Assembly: GCA_016841005.1 (NCBI GenBank)
Contig: JAEORG010000085.1
Span: 1 to 15,537 of the forward strand
Direction: 5' to 3'
From: Candidatus Thorarchaeota archaeon
GTDB lineage: Archaea > Asgardarchaeota > Thorarchaeia > Thorarchaeales > Thorarchaeaceae
Length of the DNA: 15,537 nucleotides
Made by a program: the position numbers and the translations under genes
Notes under the pieces: model-generated
Seen by the model: only the letters and a program-made list of their open reading frames with translations
The model's database searches: none
What the model was told of the DNA's origin: nothing
In this document: positions 6,303-12,737 of the stretch, piece by piece
Numbering within the stretch: position 1 is the stretch's first letter
Layout of the letters: every line of letters starts with the position of its first letter

Positions 6303-7046
6303 ATGGCTGAAACAATGGAGTTTCTCATCGAAGCAGCACAGATGATATACGACTCTGAATATCTTATCGCTCTAACAGGTGCAGGAATCTCGAGTGAGTC
6401 GAATGTTCCAACCTTTAGAGGTCCAGATGGATTGTGGAAAAATTACAATGCTATGGAACTTGCTACTCCACAGGCTTTTGCAAATGATCCAAATCTTGTC
6501 TGGGAGTGGTACCACTGGCGTCAGGGATTGATTCGCAATTGTCAACCAAATCCAGCTCATCATACACTGGCAAAGTGGGAGAAAAATGGATTACTAAAAC
6601 ATCTAATTACACAAAATGTTGATGATCTACATCACAGAGCCCTTTCACAAACAATGACACAAGTTCATGGAAGTATATTCAGGTTGAAATGTATTAGATG
6701 TGAATACAAGAGACGACTAAAAGACCTTGAAGAAATCCTTCCCAGCTGTCCGAATTGTCATTCGACTCTTCGTCCAGATGTTGTGTGGTTTGGTGAAAGT
6801 CTAGACCCTCTTGTCATGGCTACTGTCTATCAACAACTTGGATTGGCAGACACAATACTTGTAATTGGCACGTCTGGAATTGTTCATCCTGCAGCATCAT
6901 TTCCAATCATTGTGAAACAGCAAGGAGGTGATATGATAGAGGTCAATATTGAACCTACTCCACTGACCCCATTGGCAGATGTTCACATTTTAGGAAAAGC
7001 AGGAGAAATTATACCAGCAATAGATGCAATTCTTTCTGAAATTTAG
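6303..7046 (+). CDS. sir2: Sir2-family NAD-dependent protein deacylase, SIRT5/CobB-like
   Basis: 247 residues from the ATG at 6303, the usual size for prokaryotic sirtuins. The frame stays open back to an ATG at 6237, but those 22 residues are atypical and would precede the predicted transcription start. NAD-binding GAGISSES is at 26-33, followed by PTFRG. QNVDD is at 104-108, catalytic His122 is in VHGS, and a zinc ribbon uses Cys130, Cys133, Cys149 and Cys152. RPDVVWFGE and VIGTSG complete the core. Tyr70 and Arg73 in WEWYHWRQ form the Y-x-x-R signature of class III sirtuins, which in SIRT5 and CobB binds succinyl- or malonyl-lysine. It therefore probably removes acidic acyl groups as well as, or instead of, acetyl groups, in the cytosol. 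It diverges from the regulator gene and converges on the TPR gene with 3 bases between stops. Confidence 0.95.
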   Translation: MAETMEFLIEAAQMIYDSEYLIALTGAGISSESNVPTFRGPDGLWKNYNAMELATPQAFANDPNLVWEWYHWRQGLIRNCQPNPAHHTLAKWEKNGLLKHLITQNVDDLHHRALSQTMTQVHGSIFRLKCIRCEYKRRLKDLEEILPSCPNCHSTLRPDVVWFGESLDPLVMATVYQQLGLADTILVIGTSGIVHPAASFPIIVKQQGGDMIEVNIEPTPLTPLADVHILGKAGEIIPAIDAILSEI

Positions 7047-7049
7047 TCT

Positions 7050-8171
7050 CTAAACCGATCGAAGCATCCTTGCATGTCCTTTCACGCGTCTCGCTTCGTC
7101 TGTCTTGCCCAACTTCATCAGAATGTCACCCAGTAGATTCCACGCTTCAATCGATTTCGGGTCCACACCTACAGCCATCCTTAGCACATTTTCGGCCCTT
7201 GCTAACTTGCCCTCTTCTTTCAATGATTTTGCATATTCGTAAAGTAGTTCTGGATCATTTCTTCTATGTTTCAAAGCACGGAGAAGGGCTTTTTGTGCTT
7301 GAACATGACGCCCCTGTTGAGCCAGCGAGATCCCGAGAGCTTTCCATGCATCGATAAAGGTATCATCAATTTTGACACTCTCGTATAACGCCTGTGTAGC
7401 ATCCCACTGATTTCCAAGTTTTTGATGGGACATTCCCAACAGATACCATGCATGTGCGTTCTCAGAATCCTGTGCTAGTAACCCATTTAATGATTCAATA
7501 GCACCATCATAATCCTCTTGATAGAACTGAGTTTCACCAAGTTTAACTAAAGCCTCGATGTGTTGTGGGTCAATATCGATGCATTTCTTAAATGCTCTAA
7601 TTGCATCAGGGTACTTTTTCTGTTTCATGTATAATTTCCCAAATTCATACCAGTTATCCGCGCTTCTTTCCTGAGGTTCACTCCGATGAATTTCTATCTC
7701 TTCAGGCTTTGGCTTAGTTTCAGATGTGATTTTCCTTAATGGTTGGGAAGATTCCTTACTGGCCACTTTGGGATGAGGGACTTCCTCTTGTTCACCATCA
7801 AGGTCTTTACTGTCCATAATTTCTGGTTGAGGATCTCCAAACTTAGAAGCAATTTTGGTTGGTGGGTTTTTATCTACATATGTTTCTCTTAGCTCTCCTC
7901 GAAGTCGAGCCCACGTGAGTTCTTTTTTTCCTCGAATTCTCAATATTTGTTTTCCTGCTACTTCTGCTTCAGTTTCTCTTCTCTGCTGTAGAAGTAAGAC
8001 GCAAATTTCAGTCCAAGCATCAAGATTGTCTGGATTCTCACGTATCACAAGACGCAATCCTACCTCTGCTTTCTTCAGATCGCCTGATTGCCAACTCTGA
8101 CGTGCTGCCTCTAGCATCGCGTCAGAATATGAAATCACATTAGTCACATCATTTGCTTTTTCAGATCCCAA
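7050..8171 (-). CDS. Tetratricopeptide-repeat (TPR) protein
   Basis: Up to 373 residues, with no signal peptide or membrane helix, so cytosolic. A first helical repeat pair covers about 15-75 (WQSGDLKKAEVGLRLVI, then NPDNLDAWTEICVLL). Residues about 100-168 are a charged, Pro/Glu/Lys-rich flexible linker. At least five consecutive TPR motifs fill about 170-365, each with the W/Y-LG-Y/F-A-P spacing (for example YPDAIRAFKKCIDIDP, GRHVQAQKALLRAL, GKLARAENVLRMAVGVDP). Such proteins serve as protein-protein scaffolds; the partner is unknown. The start is uncertain. TTG at 8171 has an AGGAG only 2 bases away, too close. GTG at 8147 would overlap a short upstream reading frame by GTGA. ATG at 8117 lacks a clear ribosome-binding site. 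Confidence 0.85.
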   Translation of the reverse strand: MGSEKANDVTNVISYSDAMLEAARQSWQSGDLKKAEVGLRLVIRENPDNLDAWTEICVLLLQQRRETEAEVAGKQILRIRGKKELTWARLRGELRETYVDKNPPTKIASKFGDPQPEIMDSKDLDGEQEEVPHPKVASKESSQPLRKITSETKPKPEEIEIHRSEPQERSADNWYEFGKLYMKQKKYPDAIRAFKKCIDIDPQHIEALVKLGETQFYQEDYDGAIESLNGLLAQDSENAHAWYLLGMSHQKLGNQWDATQALYESVKIDDTFIDAWKALGISLAQQGRHVQAQKALLRALKHRRNDPELLYEYAKSLKEEGKLARAENVLRMAVGVDPKSIEAWNLLGDILMKLGKTDEARRVKGHARMLRSV

Positions 8172-8211
8172 AGCTCCTGTCCACCATCTTCTCCTGAAAT
8201 TACTTCCCCAT

Positions 8212-8229
8212 GAATCCTAATGAGGATTC
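8212..8229. repeat. Perfect 7-base inverted repeat in the TPR/SDR divergent region
   Basis: Arms GAATCCT (8212-8218) and AGGATTC (8223-8229) flank a 4-base spacer AATG. It lies between the TATA-like TTTATC on the minus strand (8251-8256) and the possible TPR starts, so it may be an operator or a small leader hairpin. Its size and spacing suit a dimeric regulator's site. Confidence 0.45.
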
Positions 8230-8250
8230 TGACTTTTTCAATCGGCAAGA

Positions 8251-8259
8251 GATAAATGC
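8251..8259. promoter_or_regulatory. TATA-like element between the TPR and SDR genes
   Basis: GATAAATGC on the plus strand, and TTTATC in the complement, is the only TATA-like stretch in this 123-base divergent gap. Plus-strand initiation near 8280 would give the SDR gene a leader of about 15 bases carrying its ribosome-binding site. Minus-strand initiation near 8226 would serve the TPR gene. Confidence 0.35.
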
Positions 8260-8281
8260 TAGTAGGTCTGGATTCTTTGGT

Positions 8282-8288
8282 AGGGTGG
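8282..8288 (+). promoter_or_regulatory. Ribosome-binding site that decides the SDR gene start
   Basis: AGGGTGG lies 6 bases before the ATG at 8295. The frame extends upstream to an ATG at 8256, but the extra 13 residues do not belong to the SDR fold, which should begin MKILITGATG. This favours 8295. Confidence 0.6.
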
Positions 8289-8294
8289 CGCTTT

Positions 8295-9293
8295 ATGAAA
8301 ATCTTGATTACTGGCGCGACTGGATTTATTGGACGAAAGCTCGTTAGCCGTTTGGTTGAAGCAGGACATGAAATTATAGCTCTAGTAAGAACATCAAGCA
8401 ATACCGCTGGTCTTCCTGAGAGTGTTGAAATTAAGGAGATGGATTTGCTTGACTACGACTCTCTAGAACCAGCAATTGGAGATTCCCAGGTGGTGATTCA
8501 TCTAGCTGCCTATTTTGATTTCTATCCTTCAGATGTTGAACTTCTATATCAAGTAAATGTTGAAGGAACTAGAAATCTGATGAACGCCTGTGTTGGTACA
8601 TCCGTAGAGCGATTCATATATTGTTCATCTGCAGAGGTGACCGGACCAGTTCGGTACCCTCCCGGAAATGAGGATACTGAACTTCTACCTCAGTTTGATT
8701 ATTCGAAGAGCAAAAGGATGGCTGAAGAAGCAATTAGGGAAATCACCAGAGATACTGAACTTCAACACATAATTCTCAGACCAACAGGTGTTCTTGGAGA
8801 GGGCGACACATACACAATTCTGGAATTACTGCAAGCATTAAACCAAGGCGAGATTCCTGTTCTTCCTGGTGATGGAGAAAAACATGTGATGTATACATAT
8901 ATTGGTGATGTAGTTGAGGCTTTTGTTGCTGCTGTTTCAGCTAATGCAGCACTAAACAACACCATACTAATTTGTCCTGATGAACCTGTTACGTATAATG
9001 ATGCAATAGCTTTTCTTTGTCAAACATTAGGTGTAAAGGCTCCAAAACGACGAGTACCTACAAGTTTGGCAAAAGTTGGCATAGGGCTGCTGAGTCCTAT
9101 TAAGAATAGAGGTCGAACTACATTCCTCTGGCACCGAAAAACAATACAGAGCATGGATGAAGATCGTTGGTATTCAAATGAAAAGGCGAAGCGGCTGCTT
9201 GGATGGTCTCCCAAGGTGACTATAAAAGAAGGACTTATGCGTCAAATCGAATGGGCATGGCAAGAAGGGCTCCTAGAGAAGAAGAAGGAATGA
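8295..9293 (+). CDS. NAD(P)-dependent epimerase/dehydratase, extended SDR family
   Basis: 332 residues, typical for extended short-chain dehydrogenases. The start MKILITGATGFIG holds the dinucleotide-binding GxxGxxG at 7-13. HLAA at 69-72, NVEGTRNLM at 88-96, the serine pair at 111-112 (CSSAEV) and Tyr136-x3-Lys140 (YSKSK) form the catalytic frame. ILRPTGVLGEG then TYIGDVVEAF are the usual family markers. The C-terminal WSPKVTIKEGL is the common closing motif of sugar epimerases and dihydroflavonol-reductase-like enzymes. The substrate is not readable: nucleotide sugars, sterol-like or hydroxy-acyl compounds are all possible. The short N-terminal strand pattern and lack of a TM segment indicate a cytosolic enzyme. 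The lactate-permease family gene begins 4 bases after its stop, so the two form an operon. Confidence 0.9.
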   Translation: MKILITGATGFIGRKLVSRLVEAGHEIIALVRTSSNTAGLPESVEIKEMDLLDYDSLEPAIGDSQVVIHLAAYFDFYPSDVELLYQVNVEGTRNLMNACVGTSVERFIYCSSAEVTGPVRYPPGNEDTELLPQFDYSKSKRMAEEAIREITRDTELQHIILRPTGVLGEGDTYTILELLQALNQGEIPVLPGDGEKHVMYTYIGDVVEAFVAAVSANAALNNTILICPDEPVTYNDAIAFLCQTLGVKAPKRRVPTSLAKVGIGLLSPIKNRGRTTFLWHRKTIQSMDEDRWYSNEKAKRLLGWSPKVTIKEGLMRQIEWAWQEGLLEKKKE

Positions 9294-9297
9294 AAAA

Positions 9298-10923
9298 ATG
9301 GACCCAATAATTGGATTTCTACTAATCATTTCTCCCATTGTGGTTGCAATCATAATGTTGATTGTTTTACATAAGGCGGCTGACACAACAGGTGTAGTTG
9401 TCTGGCTACTTACAGTTTTGATAGCTGTATTCGCATTCCAGACAGATATTGGAGTCGCACTTACAGCTAGTGTTGTAGGAATTGTCCGATCATTCCCGAT
9501 CTCACTTATGGTCTTGACTTCGATCTTGATGATGACCTATATGCAAGAAACAGGAGCTTTGAGTAGACTCATTGTCTTCTTCAAGACCCTTGGAGGAGGA
9601 AGTCGACCAATGCAAATCATGTTAATCAGTATTGGATTGGGACTTTTTCTAGTTGGGATTGGTGCCACTCCTGTTTCGATGTTACCTCCAGTCATGCTCG
9701 CCTTAGGTTTCTCTCCACTGGTTGCTGTTGCACTGCCATCGATTGGATATGACCCGTTGACAACATTCGCACTTCTTGGAGTACCTGCTCAGGTCTTTTC
9801 TGATATCTATTCATCAGTGTCTGGTTCTGCAATCGAATTATGGTATGCAGGTTCTGTGTTTGCTGCATTCATGCCAGTTGTATCAGTCGGAATAGCAATA
9901 TCCATGCTCTGGATTGCAGGTGGAAAGAAGCTACTCATGAATAGAGAAGGTCTCTTACTCGCTATCATTGCAGGAGCTACTGCAGGTGTAACAGCAATCA
10001 TATGTAATCTTCAAGTTGTAAATCTAACACGACTAACTAACGTGATAGCTGGAGCAGCAGTCATAGCGGTCTTATTCATTTATAATAAAGTGACTCGAAA
10101 ACCATTCCTAGATCGAGAACAACTCAATGAAGATGATCTTGAGGTAGAAAAAGGGATGAGCCTCCTTAGGGCTAGTATTCCTTGGTTGATACTTGTTGTC
10201 CTATCACTCCTGACTACTCTCATCGATCCAATAAAGCAACTTCTTGCTGTCCAACTTGACTGGGCTATAAACTTCGGGCAATATCAAGGCGCAGACTTAG
10301 TCACTCATAATTATGTTATCAGTACAAAGATACTGTGGCAGGCTTACACACTCATGCTTATTGCGACATTAGTTTCAATGCCATTCTTCAAGAACGATAA
10401 ACAGGTTTTGAAGAATACATTTACGAAATTTCTAAAGCGCGCTCCGAGACCTGTGCTTGCAGCTGCCATATTCTTTGCAATGGCAGAAGTTCTTAATTTC
10501 AGTGGATTTATACCAGACTCCGGTGGTCTCTGGATCTTTCCCACTGATCCAACTAACAACATGGTATACCTATTAGCTTCACTCACATCAGTTTCTCTTG
10601 GTGCAGCGTATCCTATCACTGCTGCATTTCTAGGTCTCCTTGCAGGCTTCATCTCAGGATCGGAAACTTCCGCAATTGCAATGTTCACAAACTACCACTA
10701 TCAAGCGAGTACAGCAATTGGTGCTAATGCTATAGTCGTTGCAGCCTCAAATGGAGTCGGGGGTGGACTTGCCAGTGTGTTAAGCCCTGCAAAAATACAG
10801 AATGCAGCAGCAGTAATCGATGAGATAGGTATAGAAGGGCAAGTCATTCGTTATGGTGCAGTAGTTGCTATTCTCATGACTGCGGCAACTGCAATATTAA
10901 CAATGATATGGGCATTCATCTAA
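9298..10923 (+). CDS. L-lactate permease family (LctP/LldP) transporter
   Basis: 541 residues, close to the usual length of about 550. Around 12-14 hydrophobic segments are spread through the protein, with a hydrophilic loop at about 268-288 (DREQLNEDDLEVEKG). The C-terminal third carries the family signature: GSETSAIAMFTNYHYQ from residue 454, then NGVGGG at 485-490, LSPAKIQNAAAV from 495, and EGQVIR at 513-518. These correspond to the G-S-D/E-T-S, N-S-x-G-G, SPQ and EG-x-x-x-R motifs of LctP/LldP. The family imports lactate or glycolate with protons; the archaeal substrate could be another short hydroxy acid. Pro and Gly-rich segments such as GIGATPVSMLPPVM fit substrate-path helices. It is translated from an AAGGA site located at the end of the SDR gene and is probably co-expressed with it. 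Confidence 0.85.
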   Translation: MDPIIGFLLIISPIVVAIIMLIVLHKAADTTGVVVWLLTVLIAVFAFQTDIGVALTASVVGIVRSFPISLMVLTSILMMTYMQETGALSRLIVFFKTLGGGSRPMQIMLISIGLGLFLVGIGATPVSMLPPVMLALGFSPLVAVALPSIGYDPLTTFALLGVPAQVFSDIYSSVSGSAIELWYAGSVFAAFMPVVSVGIAISMLWIAGGKKLLMNREGLLLAIIAGATAGVTAIICNLQVVNLTRLTNVIAGAAVIAVLFIYNKVTRKPFLDREQLNEDDLEVEKGMSLLRASIPWLILVVLSLLTTLIDPIKQLLAVQLDWAINFGQYQGADLVTHNYVISTKILWQAYTLMLIATLVSMPFFKNDKQVLKNTFTKFLKRAPRPVLAAAIFFAMAEVLNFSGFIPDSGGLWIFPTDPTNNMVYLLASLTSVSLGAAYPITAAFLGLLAGFISGSETSAIAMFTNYHYQASTAIGANAIVVAASNGVGGGLASVLSPAKIQNAAAVIDEIGIEGQVIRYGAVVAILMTAATAILTMIWAFI

Positions 10924-10933
10924 CGATTAGGTC

Positions 10934-11284
10934 CTACTGGACCATTAACTCATCAATCCTTGCTGCCATGATAAAGTCATTATCATGAAGTCCCTTTATT
11001 GCATGGGTCCACAGAGTAAACGTTACCTTATTCCATTGGATGAAGATATCAGGATGGTGACCTTGTTCTTCAGCTATCTCTGCAACAGCATTGACAAAAT
11101 CCATCGCCTTCTTGAAGTTCTTGAATTTATAGGCCCGCCTGATCTTATCATATCCGTCCTCTTTGATTCTATCCCAACCTTCAACAATAGGAAGCATTTC
11201 TTTAATTTTGACATCCTCGAGAGGTGGTATTCCTCCTCGACATGGTACGCATTGAATCTTTGCTAGTTCGTTTCTCTTCATCAT
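10934..11284 (-). CDS. Pterin-4a-carbinolamine dehydratase (PCD/DCoH family)
   Basis: 116 residues from the ATG at 11284. The frame opens at a TTG at 11305, but the seven extra residues are unlikely. The family core is complete: His76-His77-Pro78 in EEQGHHPDI, Trp84, and Thr93-His94 in LWTHAIKGLHDNDF, then MAARID. The three histidines are the known catalytic residues that dehydrate 4a-hydroxytetrahydrobiopterin. The N-terminus has C-x2-C (Cys12, Cys15) followed by RGGIPPL, an extension common in prokaryotic PCD proteins. Role in this organism is unclear: pterin recycling, or molybdopterin-related or moonlighting functions suggested for prokaryotic homologues. No Shine-Dalgarno is visible, so the transcript may be leaderless. 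It converges with the permease gene, with 10 bases between stops. Confidence 0.93.
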   Translation of the reverse strand: MMKRNELAKIQCVPCRGGIPPLEDVKIKEMLPIVEGWDRIKEDGYDKIRRAYKFKNFKKAMDFVNAVAEIAEEQGHHPDIFIQWNKVTFTLWTHAIKGLHDNDFIMAARIDELMVQ

Positions 11285-11345
11285 TGATCTACTATTGAAT
11301 GTCAATTGAATCCTTAAGCAGTTTTAGAAATCGGATTTTTTGAAT

Positions 11346-11357
11346 AAATCTATATCA
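11346..11357 (+). promoter_or_regulatory. TATA-like box upstream of the four-helix membrane protein
   Basis: AAATCTATATCA lies about 42-53 bases before the chosen ATG at 11399. Initiation about 25 bases further on would leave a short leader containing GGAGGT. Confidence 0.45.
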
Positions 11358-11386
11358 CAATTTATTCTATGTATCGAATATTATTT

Positions 11387-11392
11387 GGAGGT
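11387..11392 (+). promoter_or_regulatory. Ribosome-binding site that decides the membrane-protein start
   Basis: GGAGGT directly abuts an ATG at 11393 and lies 6 bases before the ATG at 11399. Spacing makes 11399 the functional start. The upstream ATGs at 11369 and 11393 cannot use this site properly. Confidence 0.75.
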
Positions 11393-11398
11393 ATGCAA

Positions 11399-11833
11399 AT
11401 GGATTTGGAAAACAAAGCAAAACCGATTCAACATGCGAAGGTCATGGGAATGCTTTATGGTGTATTAACCATCTTCCTTGCGGTCCTCTTCTTCTCTACA
11501 GGATGGATAGCTTCGAATACTGTAGACCAGAGACTGAGAGCATTCACAATGGTTTGGGTTGTGGGACTCTTCACGTTACTTGTGTGTTTAGAGATGATAC
11601 ACTACCTCTTCAATTCAGGAATGAATCCCTTAGGACTTGCGTTGTTGGGGATACTCAACATTGCTTTTATCGGATTGGTCCTTGCAGTGTTTGCTGACTT
11701 AATCGTCTTTGATATAGCTGATACACCAATCGCATTGGTAGTAGTATATCTAGCCATTTCAATCATAGGTACGTTAATCGTAATTCTATGGATGTTTTGG
11801 GGATTTATCAGAGCGAGGAGAACTGAATCGTAG
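11399..11833 (+). CDS. Small membrane protein with four predicted transmembrane helices
   Basis: 144 residues from the ATG at 11399. After a polar start (MDLENKAKPIQHAK) come four hydrophobic segments at about 18-38, 49-69, 77-100 and 107-134. Short loops join them: SNTVDQRLRA between the first and second, and NSGMNPLG between the second and third. The basic tail RARRTES is expected on the cytosolic side. I recognise no family and see no conserved polar or metal-binding residues in the membrane. It has its own promoter and ribosome-binding site. The next gene has its own promoter 30 bases downstream, so it appears to be a single-gene unit. Confidence 0.75.
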   Translation: MDLENKAKPIQHAKVMGMLYGVLTIFLAVLFFSTGWIASNTVDQRLRAFTMVWVVGLFTLLVCLEMIHYLFNSGMNPLGLALLGILNIAFIGLVLAVFADLIVFDIADTPIALVVVYLAISIIGTLIVILWMFWGFIRARRTES

Positions 11834-11863
11834 CACAAAGTAGATTCTTCAATTTCAAAGCGC

Positions 11864-11873
11864 AAGTATATCA
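11864..11873 (+). promoter_or_regulatory. TATA box indicating a leaderless MBL transcript
   Basis: AAGTATATCA is centred about 29 bases before the ATG at 11898, and no Shine-Dalgarno lies between. Initiation at the usual archaeal distance would place the 5' end at or within a few bases of the start codon. Confidence 0.5.
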
Positions 11874-11897
11874 GGCACTCATATCCAAAGTCAATCT

Positions 11898-12737
11898 ATG
11901 GTTCTTCAACGAGTAGTTGACCGTGTATATTCAGACATGTCTGGTAAATATGGCGGAAACTTTGGCGCTGTGGTTTTAGAAGATCAAGTCGTGATGATTG
12001 ACTCAGGAATGGTACACACACAGATGACAAAGGTGAAGAGTTGGATTCTCAAAGAATTTGCATTACCTACTACAAAGCTGGTCTACACTCACTCTCATAG
12101 TGACCATGTCTTTGGTGCTCAAGGACTAGGAGAAATCAGTAGAATAAGTTCACATCCAATGTATGAACATTGTATTGAAAATATGCAGGACAATTGGAAA
12201 CGAGAGAAACTGATTAGTGGTTTTCAGCCTCGTAAAGATGAGCGTCCGGAGTTGTGGGAGGCACTTCAAACTCTAGAAATACAACTACCAGATTTAACAT
12301 TTGAAGAAAGCATAAAGATTGGAATCAGTGAAGATCTAAACATACAACTCTTAGGAGGGCATACTTCTGGTTCATCAATAATCTCAGTTGAGCCAGAACA
12401 TGTGGTCTTCATTGGAGACCTTATCTTTAACAATAAATTCCCGTACATTGGAGACACGAGTTGCAATCCCGATCTGTGGTTGCAAGCCCTTCAAAAAGTT
12501 CTTGCTAACGATTACAACACAATCATATCAGGACATGGTCCTACTTGTGATAATAGCGAGCTTGATAATCAGATTGAATTCTTCTACAATTTTAGTACAT
12601 CAGTTAAAGATGCAATAAATGATGGAATCACAAGGGAAGAGTATTTAGAAAAAGGCATGATGCCAACACTATATGACGAAGGTGTAGAAGGTAGAGGACC
12701 GATGGCTGTTGAATTCATGTTTAATTTCTATAAGTGA
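11898..12737 (+). CDS. Metallo-beta-lactamase-fold hydrolase
   Basis: 279 residues. The full metal-binding set is present: His65, His67, Asp69 and His70 in THSHSDH, His155 in GGHTSGS, Asp174 in FIGD and His213 in SGHGP. The N-terminal VVMIDSG is the standard MBL strand. This supports a two-metal hydrolase of the glyoxalase II or lactonase type acting on a thioester, lactone or similar bond; the substrate cannot be read. A C-terminal helical extension (about 225-279) includes REEYLEKGM, often seen lining the active site in such enzymes. The gene starts without a ribosome-binding site behind a TATA box, so it is probably leaderless. Its TGA overlaps the next gene's GTG, so it is translationally coupled to the flavoenzyme. 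This suggests linked steps, perhaps on acyl-CoA or enoate compounds. Confidence 0.9.
   Translation: MVLQRVVDRVYSDMSGKYGGNFGAVVLEDQVVMIDSGMVHTQMTKVKSWILKEFALPTTKLVYTHSHSDHVFGAQGLGEISRISSHPMYEHCIENMQDNWKREKLISGFQPRKDERPELWEALQTLEIQLPDLTFEESIKIGISEDLNIQLLGGHTSGSSIISVEPEHVVFIGDLIFNNKFPYIGDTSCNPDLWLQALQKVLANDYNTIISGHGPTCDNSELDNQIEFFYNFSTSVKDAINDGITREEYLEKGMMPTLYDEGVEGRGPMAVEFMFNFYK

Noticed and set aside
8256..8294. N-terminal extension of the SDR protein
   Set aside because: The fold begins at MKILITGATG and a ribosome-binding site lies 6 bases before 8295, within the supposed extension.
10344..10688. Minus-strand open frame of 114 codons
   Set aside because: It lies wholly inside the lactate-permease family gene, whose conserved motifs show that the plus frame is real.
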